This document shows, one piece after another, positions 51,233-60,015 of a stretch of DNA of 64,000 bases. The stretch's first letter is position 1; every line of letters starts with the position of its first letter. The translations under genes were made by a program, and so were the position numbers. Under the pieces are notes generated by a model, which worked only from the letters and a program-made list of their open reading frames with translations, searched no databases and was not told where the DNA came from. The DNA comes from Ruminiclostridium sp. (GTDB lineage: Bacteria; Bacillota; Clostridia; Oscillospirales; Ruminococcaceae), in NCBI GenBank assembly GCA_017635675.1, contig JAGBLA010000055.1, positions 1 to 64,000 of the forward strand, read 5' to 3'.

Positions 51233-51913
51233 TGCCTCTGCTATTCTTCCCGCGTTCATCGTGCAGCAGATATCCGCATACCCGACAGCGTCTTTTTCAT
51301 GTGTCACCATAAACACCGAAGTGCCGCTCTGCGCCGCCTCTTTCAGTATCGTCAGCACAAGCGCCGTGTTCTCGTCGTCAAGGTCACAGGTGGGCTCGTC
51401 GGCAAATATTACCTGCGGCTTTCTTATCATTGCTCTCGCTATTGCCATTCTTCGCAGCTCGCCGCCCGAAAGCGCGGACGGAAGCTCGTTTTCAAGCTCC
51501 GCTATCCCGAAACGCTCCATAAGCTCCGCGGCGTATATCTTCGCCTGCCCGCGTTCTCCGGCAGTTCCGTGTATCATGTAAGACAGGCAGATATTCTCGA
51601 TGACGGTAAGGCTGTGAACGGCTGTCTGCCCCTGCGGGATAACGCCGATGTGCTCAGCGCGGAACTCCGAGAGCTTGTCGTCGTCAAGCGAGTATATGTC
51701 GGTATCATCGTACATTACCTTTCCCGAAGTCGGCATGAGCAGCCCCGAAAGCATATTCAGCAGCGTGGATTTACCGCTTCCCGACCGCCCCATGAGCAGT
51801 GTCAGCTTTCCCGGAGCTATCGTAATATCCGCAGGCTGCACAGCGATAAAACGGTTGGTGCCTTTGCCCTGACGGATAAATTCCTTGCTTATGTTTTCTG
51901 CGGAAATGTTCAT
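51230..51913 (-). CDS. ABC transporter ATPase, MacB/LolD type
   Basis: The 227-residue protein has the whole ABC signature set: Walker A GRSGSGKST (about 42-50), Q-loop PQGQTAVHSLTV, signature ALSGGELRRMAIARAM (about 145-160), Walker B VIFADEPTCDLDD and the H-loop MVTHEKD. The group (LolD/MacB/FtsE) works with FtsX-type permeases that move lipoproteins, peptides or drive wall enzymes rather than import solutes. The partner permease overlaps its start by one base upstream. It is the last gene of the large minus-strand operon. The substrate cannot be told from sequence. Confidence 0.93.
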   Translation of the reverse strand: MNISAENISKEFIRQGKGTNRFIAVQPADITIAPGKLTLLMGRSGSGKSTLLNMLSGLLMPTSGKVMYDDTDIYSLDDDKLSEFRAEHIGVIPQGQTAVHSLTVIENICLSYMIHGTAGERGQAKIYAAELMERFGIAELENELPSALSGGELRRMAIARAMIRKPQVIFADEPTCDLDDENTALVLTILKEAAQSGTSVFMVTHEKDAVGYADICCTMNAGRIAEA

Positions 51914-53118
51914 CAGTTGTCACCTCTCAGCGTAAGCCCGGCGTCTATCCTGCTTATCCGGTGAGCGGAATACGCCGAGGCGAATGCTCCCGCAGCAGCA
52001 GATACAGCAGCGGCGGCGATGCACAGCACTGCCGTCACCCAAGGCTCGGGAAGCAGGAACGGCAATCCCATGCTCTCTTCTATAAGAGCGTTGAACGGCA
52101 GGATAATGAGCAGTCCCGCCGCTATCCCGGATATTCCCCCGGCAAGCGTTATTATCAAAGCTTCCGAAACTACAGTTCCCGATATTTTTCTGCGTGAAGC
52201 TCCCGTTATCCGCAGTACCGCGAACTCCTTTCTGCGTTCATTCACAGACAGCGTGAACGCAAGGAACAGTATCACGAGACCAAGCACCCACACCGCGCAC
52301 ATAAGCGCCCCGATAATGCCCGACACGCCCATAAGGCTGTCCGACACGCCGGATATCATATCCTTTGTCTTGAATGACTTCGTGCGGCGCACGTGCAGGT
52401 TCAGGTCATTGAGCACTTCATCTACAGGACGGTCGGCGGCGGTCTTTATCAGTATGCAGGATATCACCCTGTCCGGGTCGATATCTTTGAAATCGTTCAT
52501 TCCGAGCTCTATCGAAGACGCTATAAGTTTCTTTATCGTCTCCATGTTCGTATAGACCGCAGTGTCAAGGTCTGTCCCCGTCTTGTCGAGCTTTGCAACG
52601 ACATTGCATTCCACGTTGTAGAATGTTATGCTGTCACCAACGAACACGCTGAGATCGTTGCCCACCACCACATCGTAAAGCCCGGGGTCGCCGCCCGCGC
52701 TCTTGCGTATCCATGGCGATACCGTGAAATCCGTATCAGGGTCATATCCTATTATCTGCAAAGGAACCGAACAGCAGCCCGCGCTTGCCGACGCAAGAAA
52801 AAGCTGGGGTGACATCTTCTCGATGCCCTCGTGTTCGGCGACCTTGTCGTAATATGACCTGTCCATGTAGAAGTATCCCATGCTCCCCTGAAGCACTATG
52901 TTCTCAAAATTCTTCTTTGATGTCGCAGACGCGGGAACTACCATGATGTCCGCGCCGAGCCTTGCTTCAAGCGCATTCAGCCCTGTCCGCAGGCTCGTCA
53001 CCGTCACAGTTCCCACAACTATCGAAGCCGCCATTATCGCGGTAAGAATGATAAGCGCAAGCGAGCCCGCGGGGCGCCCTTTCACATTTTTGAATGCTAA
53101 GCTTTCGGTAAGTTTCAT
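51913..53118 (-). CDS. FtsX/MacB-type ABC permease
   Basis: The 401-residue protein has the FtsX layout: one N-terminal helix (about 20-42, LALIILTAIMAASIVVGTVT), a large outer domain (about 43-265, starting LRTGLNALEARLGADIMVVP), and three C-terminal helices, with the cytosolic coupling segment SVNERRKEFAVLRITGASR (about 300-318). ATG 53118 is chosen, with AAGGAA upstream, and is preferred to the long frame from 53244. The start overlaps the DUF4418 stop by ATGA; its own stop overlaps the ATPase start. With DUF4418 and the ATPase it forms a three-gene transporter block. Confidence 0.92.
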   Translation of the reverse strand: MKLTESLAFKNVKGRPAGSLALIILTAIMAASIVVGTVTVTSLRTGLNALEARLGADIMVVPASATSKKNFENIVLQGSMGYFYMDRSYYDKVAEHEGIEKMSPQLFLASASAGCCSVPLQIIGYDPDTDFTVSPWIRKSAGGDPGLYDVVVGNDLSVFVGDSITFYNVECNVVAKLDKTGTDLDTAVYTNMETIKKLIASSIELGMNDFKDIDPDRVISCILIKTAADRPVDEVLNDLNLHVRRTKSFKTKDMISGVSDSLMGVSGIIGALMCAVWVLGLVILFLAFTLSVNERRKEFAVLRITGASRRKISGTVVSEALIITLAGGISGIAAGLLIILPFNALIEESMGLPFLLPEPWVTAVLCIAAAAVSAAAGAFASAYSAHRISRIDAGLTLRGDN

Positions 53119-53522
53119 TTTGTTCTTTCCTTCTTGCGGAGAATGACAATTGCGTTCGCAAGCGCTGTAACAGCTATCAGACAGCAGATAACGATAACTG
53201 ACGGGCGCATTGCGGTATGGCACTGCATCATCGGCATTTTGCAAAGCGGGATCAGTATCTCGGGAATGAAAGCTGTCACACCTGCAAGCGGTATAACAGC
53301 CAGCAGCGCGTCCGCAGCCTCTCTCCTGCCGCCGAAAACAAGTGCGATCAGCGATATCAGAGTGATCGCCGCACCTGCGCCGAAAACAGCCTGCTCCGCC
53401 CAGCGGCAGTTCATGAACGAACCGTCATCATGCGCTCCGCAGGCGGGAAATATCAGCTTTATCCCGACAGTGAGCAACAGACTAAGCACGAAAAGTATGA
53501 TCTCGCCTATCCTTTTTTTCAT
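53115..53522 (-). CDS. DUF4418 membrane protein
   Basis: The 135-residue protein has four membrane helices and the Cys-containing motifs seen in DUF4418: FPACG (about 26-30), FMNCRWAEQA (about 37-46, where H/R and W are typical) and a later LCKMPMMQCHTAMRP segment (about 93-107) with paired Cys, Met and His. These could bind metal. It begins 10 bases after the transglutaminase gene and is coupled to the FtsX permease by ATGA. It is probably an integral part of that transporter. Confidence 0.88.
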   Translation of the reverse strand: MKKRIGEIILFVLSLLLTVGIKLIFPACGAHDDGSFMNCRWAEQAVFGAGAAITLISLIALVFGGRREAADALLAVIPLAGVTAFIPEILIPLCKMPMMQCHTAMRPSVIVICCLIAVTALANAIVILRKKERTK

Positions 53523-53532
53523 AAGTATCCTC

Positions 53533-54417
53533 CTAAATCATATAATCATTTTCTGACATCGGGTATTTTTGATAAAACTCCGGCGTCGAATACATTTCGT
53601 CTCTCACGTGTGTTTCCGAAAACGTTTCATCGCTTTTCAGAAAATAATCATGCTCTTGTCTCTGCGCGTCCCATGTTACGTCGATGTTATAGTACAAACC
53701 GTCTATCTCCGCGATATTCCACGCGTGATATTCGACAGAGCCCGCGCTTACCGCGTTCCCCGTCACTACACGCACGTTTATCCCCGATTCTCTCAGCAGC
53801 CTGTACATCAGCACACTGTACCCCTGACAGCAGGCACAGCCGTTCACCAGCGCACCGTAAGCCGTGGAGCGCAGATGATAATGCGGGTTCTTCTTATGCA
53901 CCCTGTCATACTTCACATTCCCATAAACGTAGTTATAGACCGCGCTCACCCGCTCATACTCGCTCTTTCCCGACAGACCGAGCTCCGCGAGGATATCTGA
54001 GACCCGCTCATCGACGGTCTTCTCCTGTGCGGGAGTGGTGTAGTATTCCGGAATAATGTCTATGGTGTAGGAATACTTTTCACCGGTCTTTTCAAAGCTG
54101 TACTCGGTGCGGTAGCCGCCGTACTGCTGATAAATGTAGTCGCCCTCGCAGGGGTCATCTGTCTCGGACATTGCGAACGATACCAGCTCGTCTGTCATGG
54201 GGTAAATGTCGCCCATGTTGTCCGAGCCCGACTCATAGCAGATAGTTATTCTCGGACTGTGCGCCTTTAACGCGCCGCGTATCTCCTCTATCACCCTGTC
54301 GGAGTTGCCGAAGGTGATGCTGAGGTCTTTGCGGACATCATAGTGATATTTCGCACTGCCGCAGCCTGAAAGAGCAAGCATCATAAGCGCGGCGAAAGCT
54401 GCAGTTATTTGTTTCAT
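53533..54417 (-). CDS. transglutaminase-like lipoprotein
   Basis: The 294-residue product starts MKQITAAFAALMMLALSGCG, a lipoprotein signal with the lipidated Cys at residue 19. The C-terminal half has a transglutaminase-like core: the nucleophile Cys in NGCACCQGYSVLMYRLLRES (about 189-208), the His in YHAWNIAEIDG (about 225-235) and the Asp in NIDVTWDA (about 240-247). Such surface proteins are cysteine peptidases or crosslinkers. ATG 54417 overlaps the frdB stop by ATGA and is preferred to a longer frame without a signal. Its link to the rest of the iron/redox operon is unclear. Confidence 0.85.
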   Translation of the reverse strand: MKQITAAFAALMMLALSGCGSAKYHYDVRKDLSITFGNSDRVIEEIRGALKAHSPRITICYESGSDNMGDIYPMTDELVSFAMSETDDPCEGDYIYQQYGGYRTEYSFEKTGEKYSYTIDIIPEYYTTPAQEKTVDERVSDILAELGLSGKSEYERVSAVYNYVYGNVKYDRVHKKNPHYHLRSTAYGALVNGCACCQGYSVLMYRLLRESGINVRVVTGNAVSAGSVEYHAWNIAEIDGLYYNIDVTWDAQRQEHDYFLKSDETFSETHVRDEMYSTPEFYQKYPMSENDYMI

Positions 54418-55103
54418 TTTTTGTTCTTCCGTAGGCTGCGTTTCCATACCGCGGCAGCGTTCGAGTTCACGAGAAGGCGCTCGGTATCTATGCCCGCGGG
54501 ACATATATCCCTGCACGCAAGCGACTTTCCGCATCCGTTGTAGAAATGCGCTTTGTATGTATTGCTCAGCCGCTTTCCGTCTTCCTTTGAAGCCTGCGCT
54601 ATCAGCCGTGACGCCGGTGTCAGCGCAGAGGCTCCGAAGAACTTCCCGCCCGCGTAAAAGTTCGGACAGACTTCAAGGCAGCACCCGCACTGCAGACACC
54701 GCGACGCGTCATACGCCATGCCGGTGCCGTCTTCTCCGGCTTCATCTTCGAGCCACGCTCCCAGCTTTTTCAGCGCATCGAACATCACGCTGCGGTCAAC
54801 CGCAAGGTCTCGCACTACGGGGAATTTTCTCAGCGGCGCGAGCGTCACCTTTCCATTCGGGAACTCCGAAAGCATAGTATCGCAGGCAAGCCGCGGTCTG
54901 CCGTTTATCAGCATCGCGCAGGCACCGCATTTCTTCTGTCTGCACGAGCAGTCCCACTGTACAGGGTCATCGGAAAGCTGCCCCGCGTTTATCAGTTCCA
55001 GCGCCCGTGCCACCGTGGTGTCCGTCGTTTCAAGCTCAACGCTCTGCACATACGGTTTTTCTGCCTGGCTTTTTTGTCTTGTTATTTCAAACAGTATTTT
55101 CAT
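54414..55103 (-). CDS. frdB: fumarate reductase/succinate dehydrogenase iron-sulfur subunit
   Basis: FrdB passes electrons between the membrane heme and FrdA. The 229-residue product has the 2Fe-2S motif CSCRQKKCGACAMLINGRPRLAC (with C-x-C-x4-C-x2-C spacing, about residues 52-75), then 4Fe-4S/3Fe-4S motifs CLQCGCCLEVCPNF (about 137-150) and CGKSLACRDICPAGID (about 192-207). ATG 55103 is chosen over the longer frame because it gives the family start and lies inside the frdA end (17-base overlap). It is coupled to the transglutaminase gene downstream (ATGA). Confidence 0.94.
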   Translation of the reverse strand: MKILFEITRQKSQAEKPYVQSVELETTDTTVARALELINAGQLSDDPVQWDCSCRQKKCGACAMLINGRPRLACDTMLSEFPNGKVTLAPLRKFPVVRDLAVDRSVMFDALKKLGAWLEDEAGEDGTGMAYDASRCLQCGCCLEVCPNFYAGGKFFGASALTPASRLIAQASKEDGKRLSNTYKAHFYNGCGKSLACRDICPAGIDTERLLVNSNAAAVWKRSLRKNKK

Positions 55104-56652
55104 CGTTCGGAATGTCTTCAAAAGTTATCTCAACGCTGCCGTTTTCATAGTGTGACACCGTTGTTTTTCTGTATTCTTCTTTCGTTTCCGGGAAGTCGCT
55201 GCGAAAGTGCGCGCCGCGGCTTTCGGTGCGCTTCAGCGCGGAAAGCAGCATAGCCGCCGCAAGCTCCTTACGCGCAAGCTCCACCGCGTTCCCGCATACG
55301 AGCGGACCGAGACTTTCAACGGCATTTTGCAGCTGTGCCTCACTTCGCACTATCCCAAGCCCGTCGCAAAGTATCTTTCCCTCCGTTTTCACAAACCCGT
55401 GAGACGCTTCGCAGTCAAATTCATCACTGCCGCGGTATTCTATTATTTCTGCGTTATCATCGTTTTTTACGTTATTCGCCGCGGTAATACCGCCGAACAC
55501 CGCGCCGAGCATGGAATTGCCGCCGAGACGGTTCGCGCCGTGATACTGACACGCGCACTCCCCCGCCGCGTACAGTCCCGGCAGGCTCGTTTCGTGCCTT
55601 GCATTCACATATATCCCGCCCATGAAGTAATGAATGGCGGTCTCCACAGGAACAGGCTCGCTTTTCGGGTCAATGGGAAAATAATGCATTATCTCCTCCC
55701 GCAGGTCGGAGAGCTTTTTGTCCCATACATCTGCGGATATCTCCGTCATGTCGAGATACGTTTTTCGTCCCCTGCGTATCTCTTGATACATTTCACGTGA
55801 GACCACATCCCGTGGCATGAGGTTTTTCATCTCGGGATAGCGCTCCTCCATGAAATACCTGCGTTCGCCGTCCTTTTCCGAGAACAGCCGTCCGCCCTCG
55901 CCGCGCGCCGCCTCGCTCACAAGGCACCGCTTGCCCGGTATGCCCATTGTTGTCGGGTGATACTGTATCATCTCAAGGTCTGCAAATCTCACGCCGCCGG
56001 CAAACAGCACTGCCGCTGCATTTCCGCTGTTCGTGACCGTTCCCGTGGTGATCTCCGGGAAAAAGCCGTTCAGCCCTCCGCAGCACATTATAACACTTCC
56101 GTAAAGGTCATACAGCTTTCCCGTGAAGCTGTCCCGCACCCGCAGACCGACACAACTCCCGCTGTTATCTGTTATCAGCCGCAGGAATACATGGTGCGCC
56201 ATTCGTGTCACAAGTCCGCGGGCTTCGTATTTTCTCACCTCGTCGGTGAGCGCCGTCATTATCATCTTTCCTGTGCTGCTTTTCGCGAAGGCTGTACGTT
56301 TTTTCTTCTGCCCGCCGAAGTTTCGCAGCATCATGCTGCCGTCGTCATTCCGATTGAACGGTACACCGAGCCCGCACAGCATTTTCACTACCTCCGGCGC
56401 GTTCCGCGTCAGCGCTCTCACCGCGTTCGGGTCGGCAAGATAACAGCCGCCCTTCATGGTCTCCGCGAAATGAAGCTCATACGTGTCACCCTCGCCCATG
56501 GTATCGAGAGCAGCATTTATTCCGCCCTCGGCAAGTACCGACTGTGCGCGCTCTGAAGGCTGCGCCGATATAATGCGGCAGCATTTCCCCGCCCGTGCGA
56601 GCGTCATCGCGGCTGAAAGTCCCGCAAGCCCTGCGCCTACTATGTTTATCAT
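55087..56652 (-). CDS. frdA: fumarate reductase/succinate dehydrogenase flavoprotein subunit
   Basis: FrdA carries FAD and the fumarate/succinate site; R. flavefaciens-like bacteria make succinate this way. The 521-residue protein has the dinucleotide motif GAGLAGLSAAM (about 6-16), SVLAEGGINAAL (about 38-49), QYHPTTMGIPG, SEAARGEGG, PRDVVSR (the catalytic Arg), and GECACQYHGANRLGGNSM. The residue that forms the covalent His-FAD bond in standard enzymes (H-S before VxAxGG) is Gln here (A-Q-S), so FAD is probably bound without a covalent link. ATG 56652 overlaps the cytochrome-subunit stop (ATGA). It lies in the iron-uptake operon. Confidence 0.93.
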   Translation of the reverse strand: MINIVGAGLAGLSAAMTLARAGKCCRIISAQPSERAQSVLAEGGINAALDTMGEGDTYELHFAETMKGGCYLADPNAVRALTRNAPEVVKMLCGLGVPFNRNDDGSMMLRNFGGQKKKRTAFAKSSTGKMIMTALTDEVRKYEARGLVTRMAHHVFLRLITDNSGSCVGLRVRDSFTGKLYDLYGSVIMCCGGLNGFFPEITTGTVTNSGNAAAVLFAGGVRFADLEMIQYHPTTMGIPGKRCLVSEAARGEGGRLFSEKDGERRYFMEERYPEMKNLMPRDVVSREMYQEIRRGRKTYLDMTEISADVWDKKLSDLREEIMHYFPIDPKSEPVPVETAIHYFMGGIYVNARHETSLPGLYAAGECACQYHGANRLGGNSMLGAVFGGITAANNVKNDDNAEIIEYRGSDEFDCEASHGFVKTEGKILCDGLGIVRSEAQLQNAVESLGPLVCGNAVELARKELAAAMLLSALKRTESRGAHFRSDFPETKEEYRKTTVSHYENGSVEITFEDIPNDENTV

Positions 56653-57197
56653 ACCTGCCACCTCAGAAAGTAAACAACGAACGCCGCGCCCGAGACCAGC
56701 AGCAGGAACGAAAGCACTACTGCCGCGTCGGCAATGAACTCCTTCGCTCCCCGCGCCCCAAGCGCAAGCATCAGCGGACGGATATTCGTCACAACATGCA
56801 GAAGCAGCGACAGCACCAGCAATACCGACATCACGAGCTGCGGCACATCGAACAGGTTAAGTCTGAAACCGCCGCCGCTGCCGCTGCCCATGAACTGTAT
56901 CATGTGAGCGGCGATAAAGAACATCAACGCAAAACCGCTTATGCGCCGCACCCAGAAAAGCTTATTCTCACGGAAATAGGAAGCTCCCGACTTTTTCAGC
57001 GCGATAAGCGTATCGGCGGTGAGCTTTATCCCAATGACAGTATGTACCGCCACTGCGGCGACAAGCAGCCACGCGCCAGCCGACATTACGGCATTGCCGC
57101 CGTGTATAAGCCCCGCGAGCTGTAAGCTCCCGACAATGATATGAAGCAGGAAAAGCGCAAGGATCGCCATTCCGAGTATCGCGTTCAGTTTTCTCAT
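56649..57197 (-). CDS. frdC: fumarate reductase cytochrome b-like membrane subunit
   Basis: The 182-residue protein has five membrane helices and several helix-buried His (in LLHIIVG, AVHTVIG, AAHMIQF and LLHVVTN), the layout of the single-polypeptide cytochrome-b subunits of type-B succinate dehydrogenases and fumarate reductases, which hold two b hemes and menaquinone. The segment VRRISGFALMFFIAAHM, with S-G before the His, is typical. Translation couples both ways by ATGA overlaps. It anchors FrdA/FrdB on the cytosolic face. Confidence 0.9.
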   Translation of the reverse strand: MRKLNAILGMAILALFLLHIIVGSLQLAGLIHGGNAVMSAGAWLLVAAVAVHTVIGIKLTADTLIALKKSGASYFRENKLFWVRRISGFALMFFIAAHMIQFMGSGSGGGFRLNLFDVPQLVMSVLLVLSLLLHVVTNIRPLMLALGARGAKEFIADAAVVLSFLLLVSGAAFVVYFLRWQV

Positions 57198-57700
57198 GCC
57201 GTCTCGTCCTCAACCTCTATCACATCGACGTTCCTGTCCTCATATATGTCCGATATGCCGTATGTCTCCGCGGCTTCCGCGGAAACTATCATCATGTCGA
57301 ACCGCCCGTGTTCTGCCTTTGAAAGGGTAAGCACCGCGTCGCCCGATGTCACCTTCATCTGATTCTCCGGGAGCCGAGACATGAAGCTCTGCGCAAGCGT
57401 GAACGCCCCCGTGTCTCCGCTGAGCGTCACACATTCGATGTCATCGAATATTATCTCGAAATCTCCGCCGGAAAAGAATTCATGCCACGCGGCAAGGTCA
57501 TCGGCGCTCCTGTGACGGTCGCGGTTTATCAGCACCGTGTAGCTGCCCGAGGGCTTTTCGATAATGACCGATGCGGAGGATACCGCATCGGTATCGCCTG
57601 ACATTTTTCCGAAACCTCCCGCAAGAGCAAACGGCAGCACCGCAAGCAAAGCTATCCCCGCCGTACATACCGCGATATGCCGCAGCGCCCTCGGCATCAC
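57194..57700 (-). CDS. exported or membrane-anchored protein of unknown function
   Basis: The 168-residue protein has an N-terminal signal or anchor (HIAVCTAGIALLAVLPFALAG, about 8-28), then a mixed alpha/beta domain with an acidic end. No Cys remains after the signal and no catalytic motif is seen. I do not recognise a family. It overlaps frdC by 4 bases and the FMN-binding gene by 4 bases (ATGA), so it is an integral part of the operon; its position between an FMN carrier and FrdC suggests it may be an outer-face electron-transfer accessory. Confidence 0.7.
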   Translation of the reverse strand: MMPRALRHIAVCTAGIALLAVLPFALAGGFGKMSGDTDAVSSASVIIEKPSGSYTVLINRDRHRSADDLAAWHEFFSGGDFEIIFDDIECVTLSGDTGAFTLAQSFMSRLPENQMKVTSGDAVLTLSKAEHGRFDMMIVSAEAAETYGISDIYEDRNVDVIEVEDETA

Positions 57701-58140
57701 TTCTTCTCCGCCTGCGAGAGCGCAGCGTCAGCGGCTTCGACGAACTGCTGATAGTTTATCGTAGCGCCGCTGATGGCATCGACACCGTCAACGCTCCCCG
57801 CGAGCACAAGCTGCTCCGCATACTTCGGGCAGGCTCCCACAGCCTTCTGTGCCTTGTTGTAGAAATCCTTGTTGGCTATGCTGCCGGACTTCATTCCGTA
57901 ATCCTCGCCCTTTTCTGTGCCGTCAAGCTCGTAAGTCGTGAATGTACAGTCCGATATCGAGCCGTCCTTTATGGTCACGGTCACGATACCGTAGCCGTTT
58001 CCCTCCTCGGAGCCGTCATCATTGATGTATTCAGCGCTTCTTGCCTCATACGTTCCGTCATTGTACGCGACCGAGCCGCCGCAGCCCGATAACAGCAATA
58101 TCCCTGCGGCAGCCGCTGCCGCAAATGTTCTTTTCTTCAT
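57697..58140 (-). CDS. FMN-binding-domain lipoprotein
   Basis: The product is 147 residues from ATG 58140 (GAGG upstream). MKKRTFAAAAAAGILLLSGC is a lipoprotein signal with Cys20. The remaining domain is an FMN-binding domain (DGTYEARSAEYINDD, YGIVTVTIKDGSISDCTFTTY) with the flavinylation motif DAISGATINYQQF near residue 119: D-x-x-S-G-A-T, where an ApbE-type transferase attaches FMN through the Thr. Such lipoproteins carry electrons on the outer face of the membrane. An earlier ATG (58155) overlaps the ATPase stop. It lies between the ABC ATPase and the fumarate reductase genes, linking the two sets. Confidence 0.9.
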   Translation of the reverse strand: MKKRTFAAAAAAGILLLSGCGGSVAYNDGTYEARSAEYINDDGSEEGNGYGIVTVTIKDGSISDCTFTTYELDGTEKGEDYGMKSGSIANKDFYNKAQKAVGACPKYAEQLVLAGSVDGVDAISGATINYQQFVEAADAALSQAEKK

Positions 58141-58151
58141 TGTATCCGACC

Positions 58152-58844
58152 TCATTTATCGAATTTTATCTCACCGGTGAAGTTCTCGTTCACCGTCTCC
58201 TTGTGGAGCTTTCCGTTGCGCAGATATACCGTTCTCTGCGCCACCTCCGCGACCTCGGGGTCATGGGTGACGACAATGAGCGTGGTACCCTCGTTGTGCA
58301 GCTTATGGAACAGGTCAACGACTATCTTCTCATTTGCGTCATCAAGGTTTCCCGTAGGCTCGTCGGCAAGGACTATCTCGGGATAGTTTATAAGCGCCCG
58401 CGCAACACACACTCGCTGCTGTTCACCGCCCGAAAGCTGGCTCGGCAGGTGCTTTGCCCTGTCCGCAAGCCCCACGCGGTCAAGCGCTTCGAGCGCCTCC
58501 TTTTCATCGGGGACACTGTGGTAATACTGCGCGAGCATGACATTTTCTATGGCGGTGAGATAGCCTACCAGATGGAACTGCTGAAATATCAGTCCTATCT
58601 TGTCACGGCGTATGGTCGTGAGGTTTTTCGAGCTCTCCTTTGAGATGTCAACGCCGTCGAGGAGCACTTCTCCCTTGCTGGGTTTATCCATGCAGCCGAT
58701 AATGTTCATCATCGTGCTCTTTCCCGAGCCGGACGGTCCCATTATCGAGAGCCATTCTCCCTTTTCCACCTTAAGATTAACATCGTCAAGTGCGTGCAGG
58801 TCTCCGTATATTTTGTAAATGTTTTTCAATTCAAGCAAACTCAC
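58152..58844 (-). CDS. ABC transporter ATPase of the P19-type iron system
   Basis: The 230-residue protein has Walker A GPSGSGKST (about 36-44), signature QLSGGEQQRVCVARAL (about 135-150), Walker B IVLADEPTGNLDD and H-loop VVTHDPEVA, and is of the MacB/LolD group. It starts with GTG 58844, with AGGAGAATA upstream. It follows two FtsX-type permeases at 3 bases and so forms one transporter with them. In Campylobacter the corresponding block (permease, permease, ATPase) follows the P19 and DUF2318 genes and supports iron uptake. Confidence 0.93.
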   Translation of the reverse strand: MSLLELKNIYKIYGDLHALDDVNLKVEKGEWLSIMGPSGSGKSTMMNIIGCMDKPSKGEVLLDGVDISKESSKNLTTIRRDKIGLIFQQFHLVGYLTAIENVMLAQYYHSVPDEKEALEALDRVGLADRAKHLPSQLSGGEQQRVCVARALINYPEIVLADEPTGNLDDANEKIVVDLFHKLHNEGTTLIVVTHDPEVAEVAQRTVYLRNGKLHKETVNENFTGEIKFDK

Positions 58845-58847
58845 GGC

Positions 58848-60002
58848 TTATTCTCCTTTCAGTACCAGCGCGGGGTCTATCTGCGTCGCGCTTCTTATGG
58901 GAAGCAGGCAGGAAACTCCGGTCACAGCCACGGACACGAGTATGGTTATCGGCACCAGCAGCGGCATGAATGATATCGAGCTGCTGAACACGTTGATGCT
59001 CACCTGCTGCGCGAAGATAAATCCGAGTATCACTCCGATTATGCCGCCTGCAGCGCCGAGCATTATGCCCTCGCCCATAAATTCCGCGATTATCCCTGCA
59101 TTAGACGCGCCTATCGCTTTACGAAGCCCTATCTCTCTGCGCCGTTCGGTGACTACCGCGGTCATGGTGGTCGCCACACATATCATAGTAAGCGCAAGGA
59201 CTACCACAGTCACGAGCAGGACAAGCGCCTGCAGCTTCGTCAGCACCGTTGACTCCGATTCCGTCACGCGCTTTACGAGCCTTGCACTCACTCCCGTTAC
59301 ATTCGCGCTTATCGCTTCCGCGTATTCTTTCAGCTTTTCCGAGCGTGCCGATACCGAAAGCTCCGCAAGGTCTATCTTTCCGGAAACTCCGGTAAGCTCC
59401 TCAAGGTCGCTCATGGAAATATATACATAATCCTCCTCGGGGCCGCCCGTTTCGAGAATTCCCGCAACGGTCATGTCCTTCATATTGTCGGCAACGGTTC
59501 CGTTCTCCCCGGTATCTCCAGATTCGGGCGTATAGTTTACTGTCACCTCATCACCGATACCGAGCCGGAACTGTTCCGCAAGACTCGCTCCGAGAAGCAG
59601 CTGACCGCTTCCCGAAGGGTAAGCGCCCTCCACCGACCAGTACGGGCTTGTAAGCTTTGCCTGCTCCATATCCGTTCCCGCCGCCATTACCGGCAGCTCA
59701 TGTATCCTCACCGATTCATAGCGGTATGGGGTCACGCCCACGATGTCCGCGCTTTCGATAAACGATATGCCGTTTGTTATGTCCTCACTTGTGAACTGTC
59801 CGTCCGTTGGCGTGAATATCATGTTCGCACCGTAGTTTCTGAACTGTGCGCCCATTTGTCTCGGAACATCAACATATATGGTCACAAGTCCCGAGAGTAT
59901 CGCCGCGCCGATAGCTATGGAAAGCAGCGCTACCAGCATTCTCGAACGGCGGCGTATAAGCGATGCGGTTATCATCCGCAGAAACATTTTTCTTTTGTTC
60001 AT
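58848..60002 (-). CDS. FtsX-type ABC permease 2 of the iron system
   Basis: The 384-residue protein has one N-terminal helix (about 20-42), an outer domain (to about 250) and three C-terminal helices with VVTERRREIGLRKAIGASN (about 280-298), the FtsX coupling segment. The outer part begins DVPRQMGAQFRNYGANMIFTP, close to that of the paired permease (VNQELKTYGANITVVP), so the two are paralogues forming a heterodimer. It starts with ATG 60002, 13 bases after permease 1, and ends 3 bases before the ATPase. Confidence 0.92.
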   Translation of the reverse strand: MNKRKMFLRMITASLIRRRSRMLVALLSIAIGAAILSGLVTIYVDVPRQMGAQFRNYGANMIFTPTDGQFTSEDITNGISFIESADIVGVTPYRYESVRIHELPVMAAGTDMEQAKLTSPYWSVEGAYPSGSGQLLLGASLAEQFRLGIGDEVTVNYTPESGDTGENGTVADNMKDMTVAGILETGGPEEDYVYISMSDLEELTGVSGKIDLAELSVSARSEKLKEYAEAISANVTGVSARLVKRVTESESTVLTKLQALVLLVTVVVLALTMICVATTMTAVVTERRREIGLRKAIGASNAGIIAEFMGEGIMLGAAGGIIGVILGFIFAQQVSINVFSSSISFMPLLVPITILVSVAVTGVSCLLPIRSATQIDPALVLKGE

Positions 60003-60015
60003 GACATCGCCCCCA

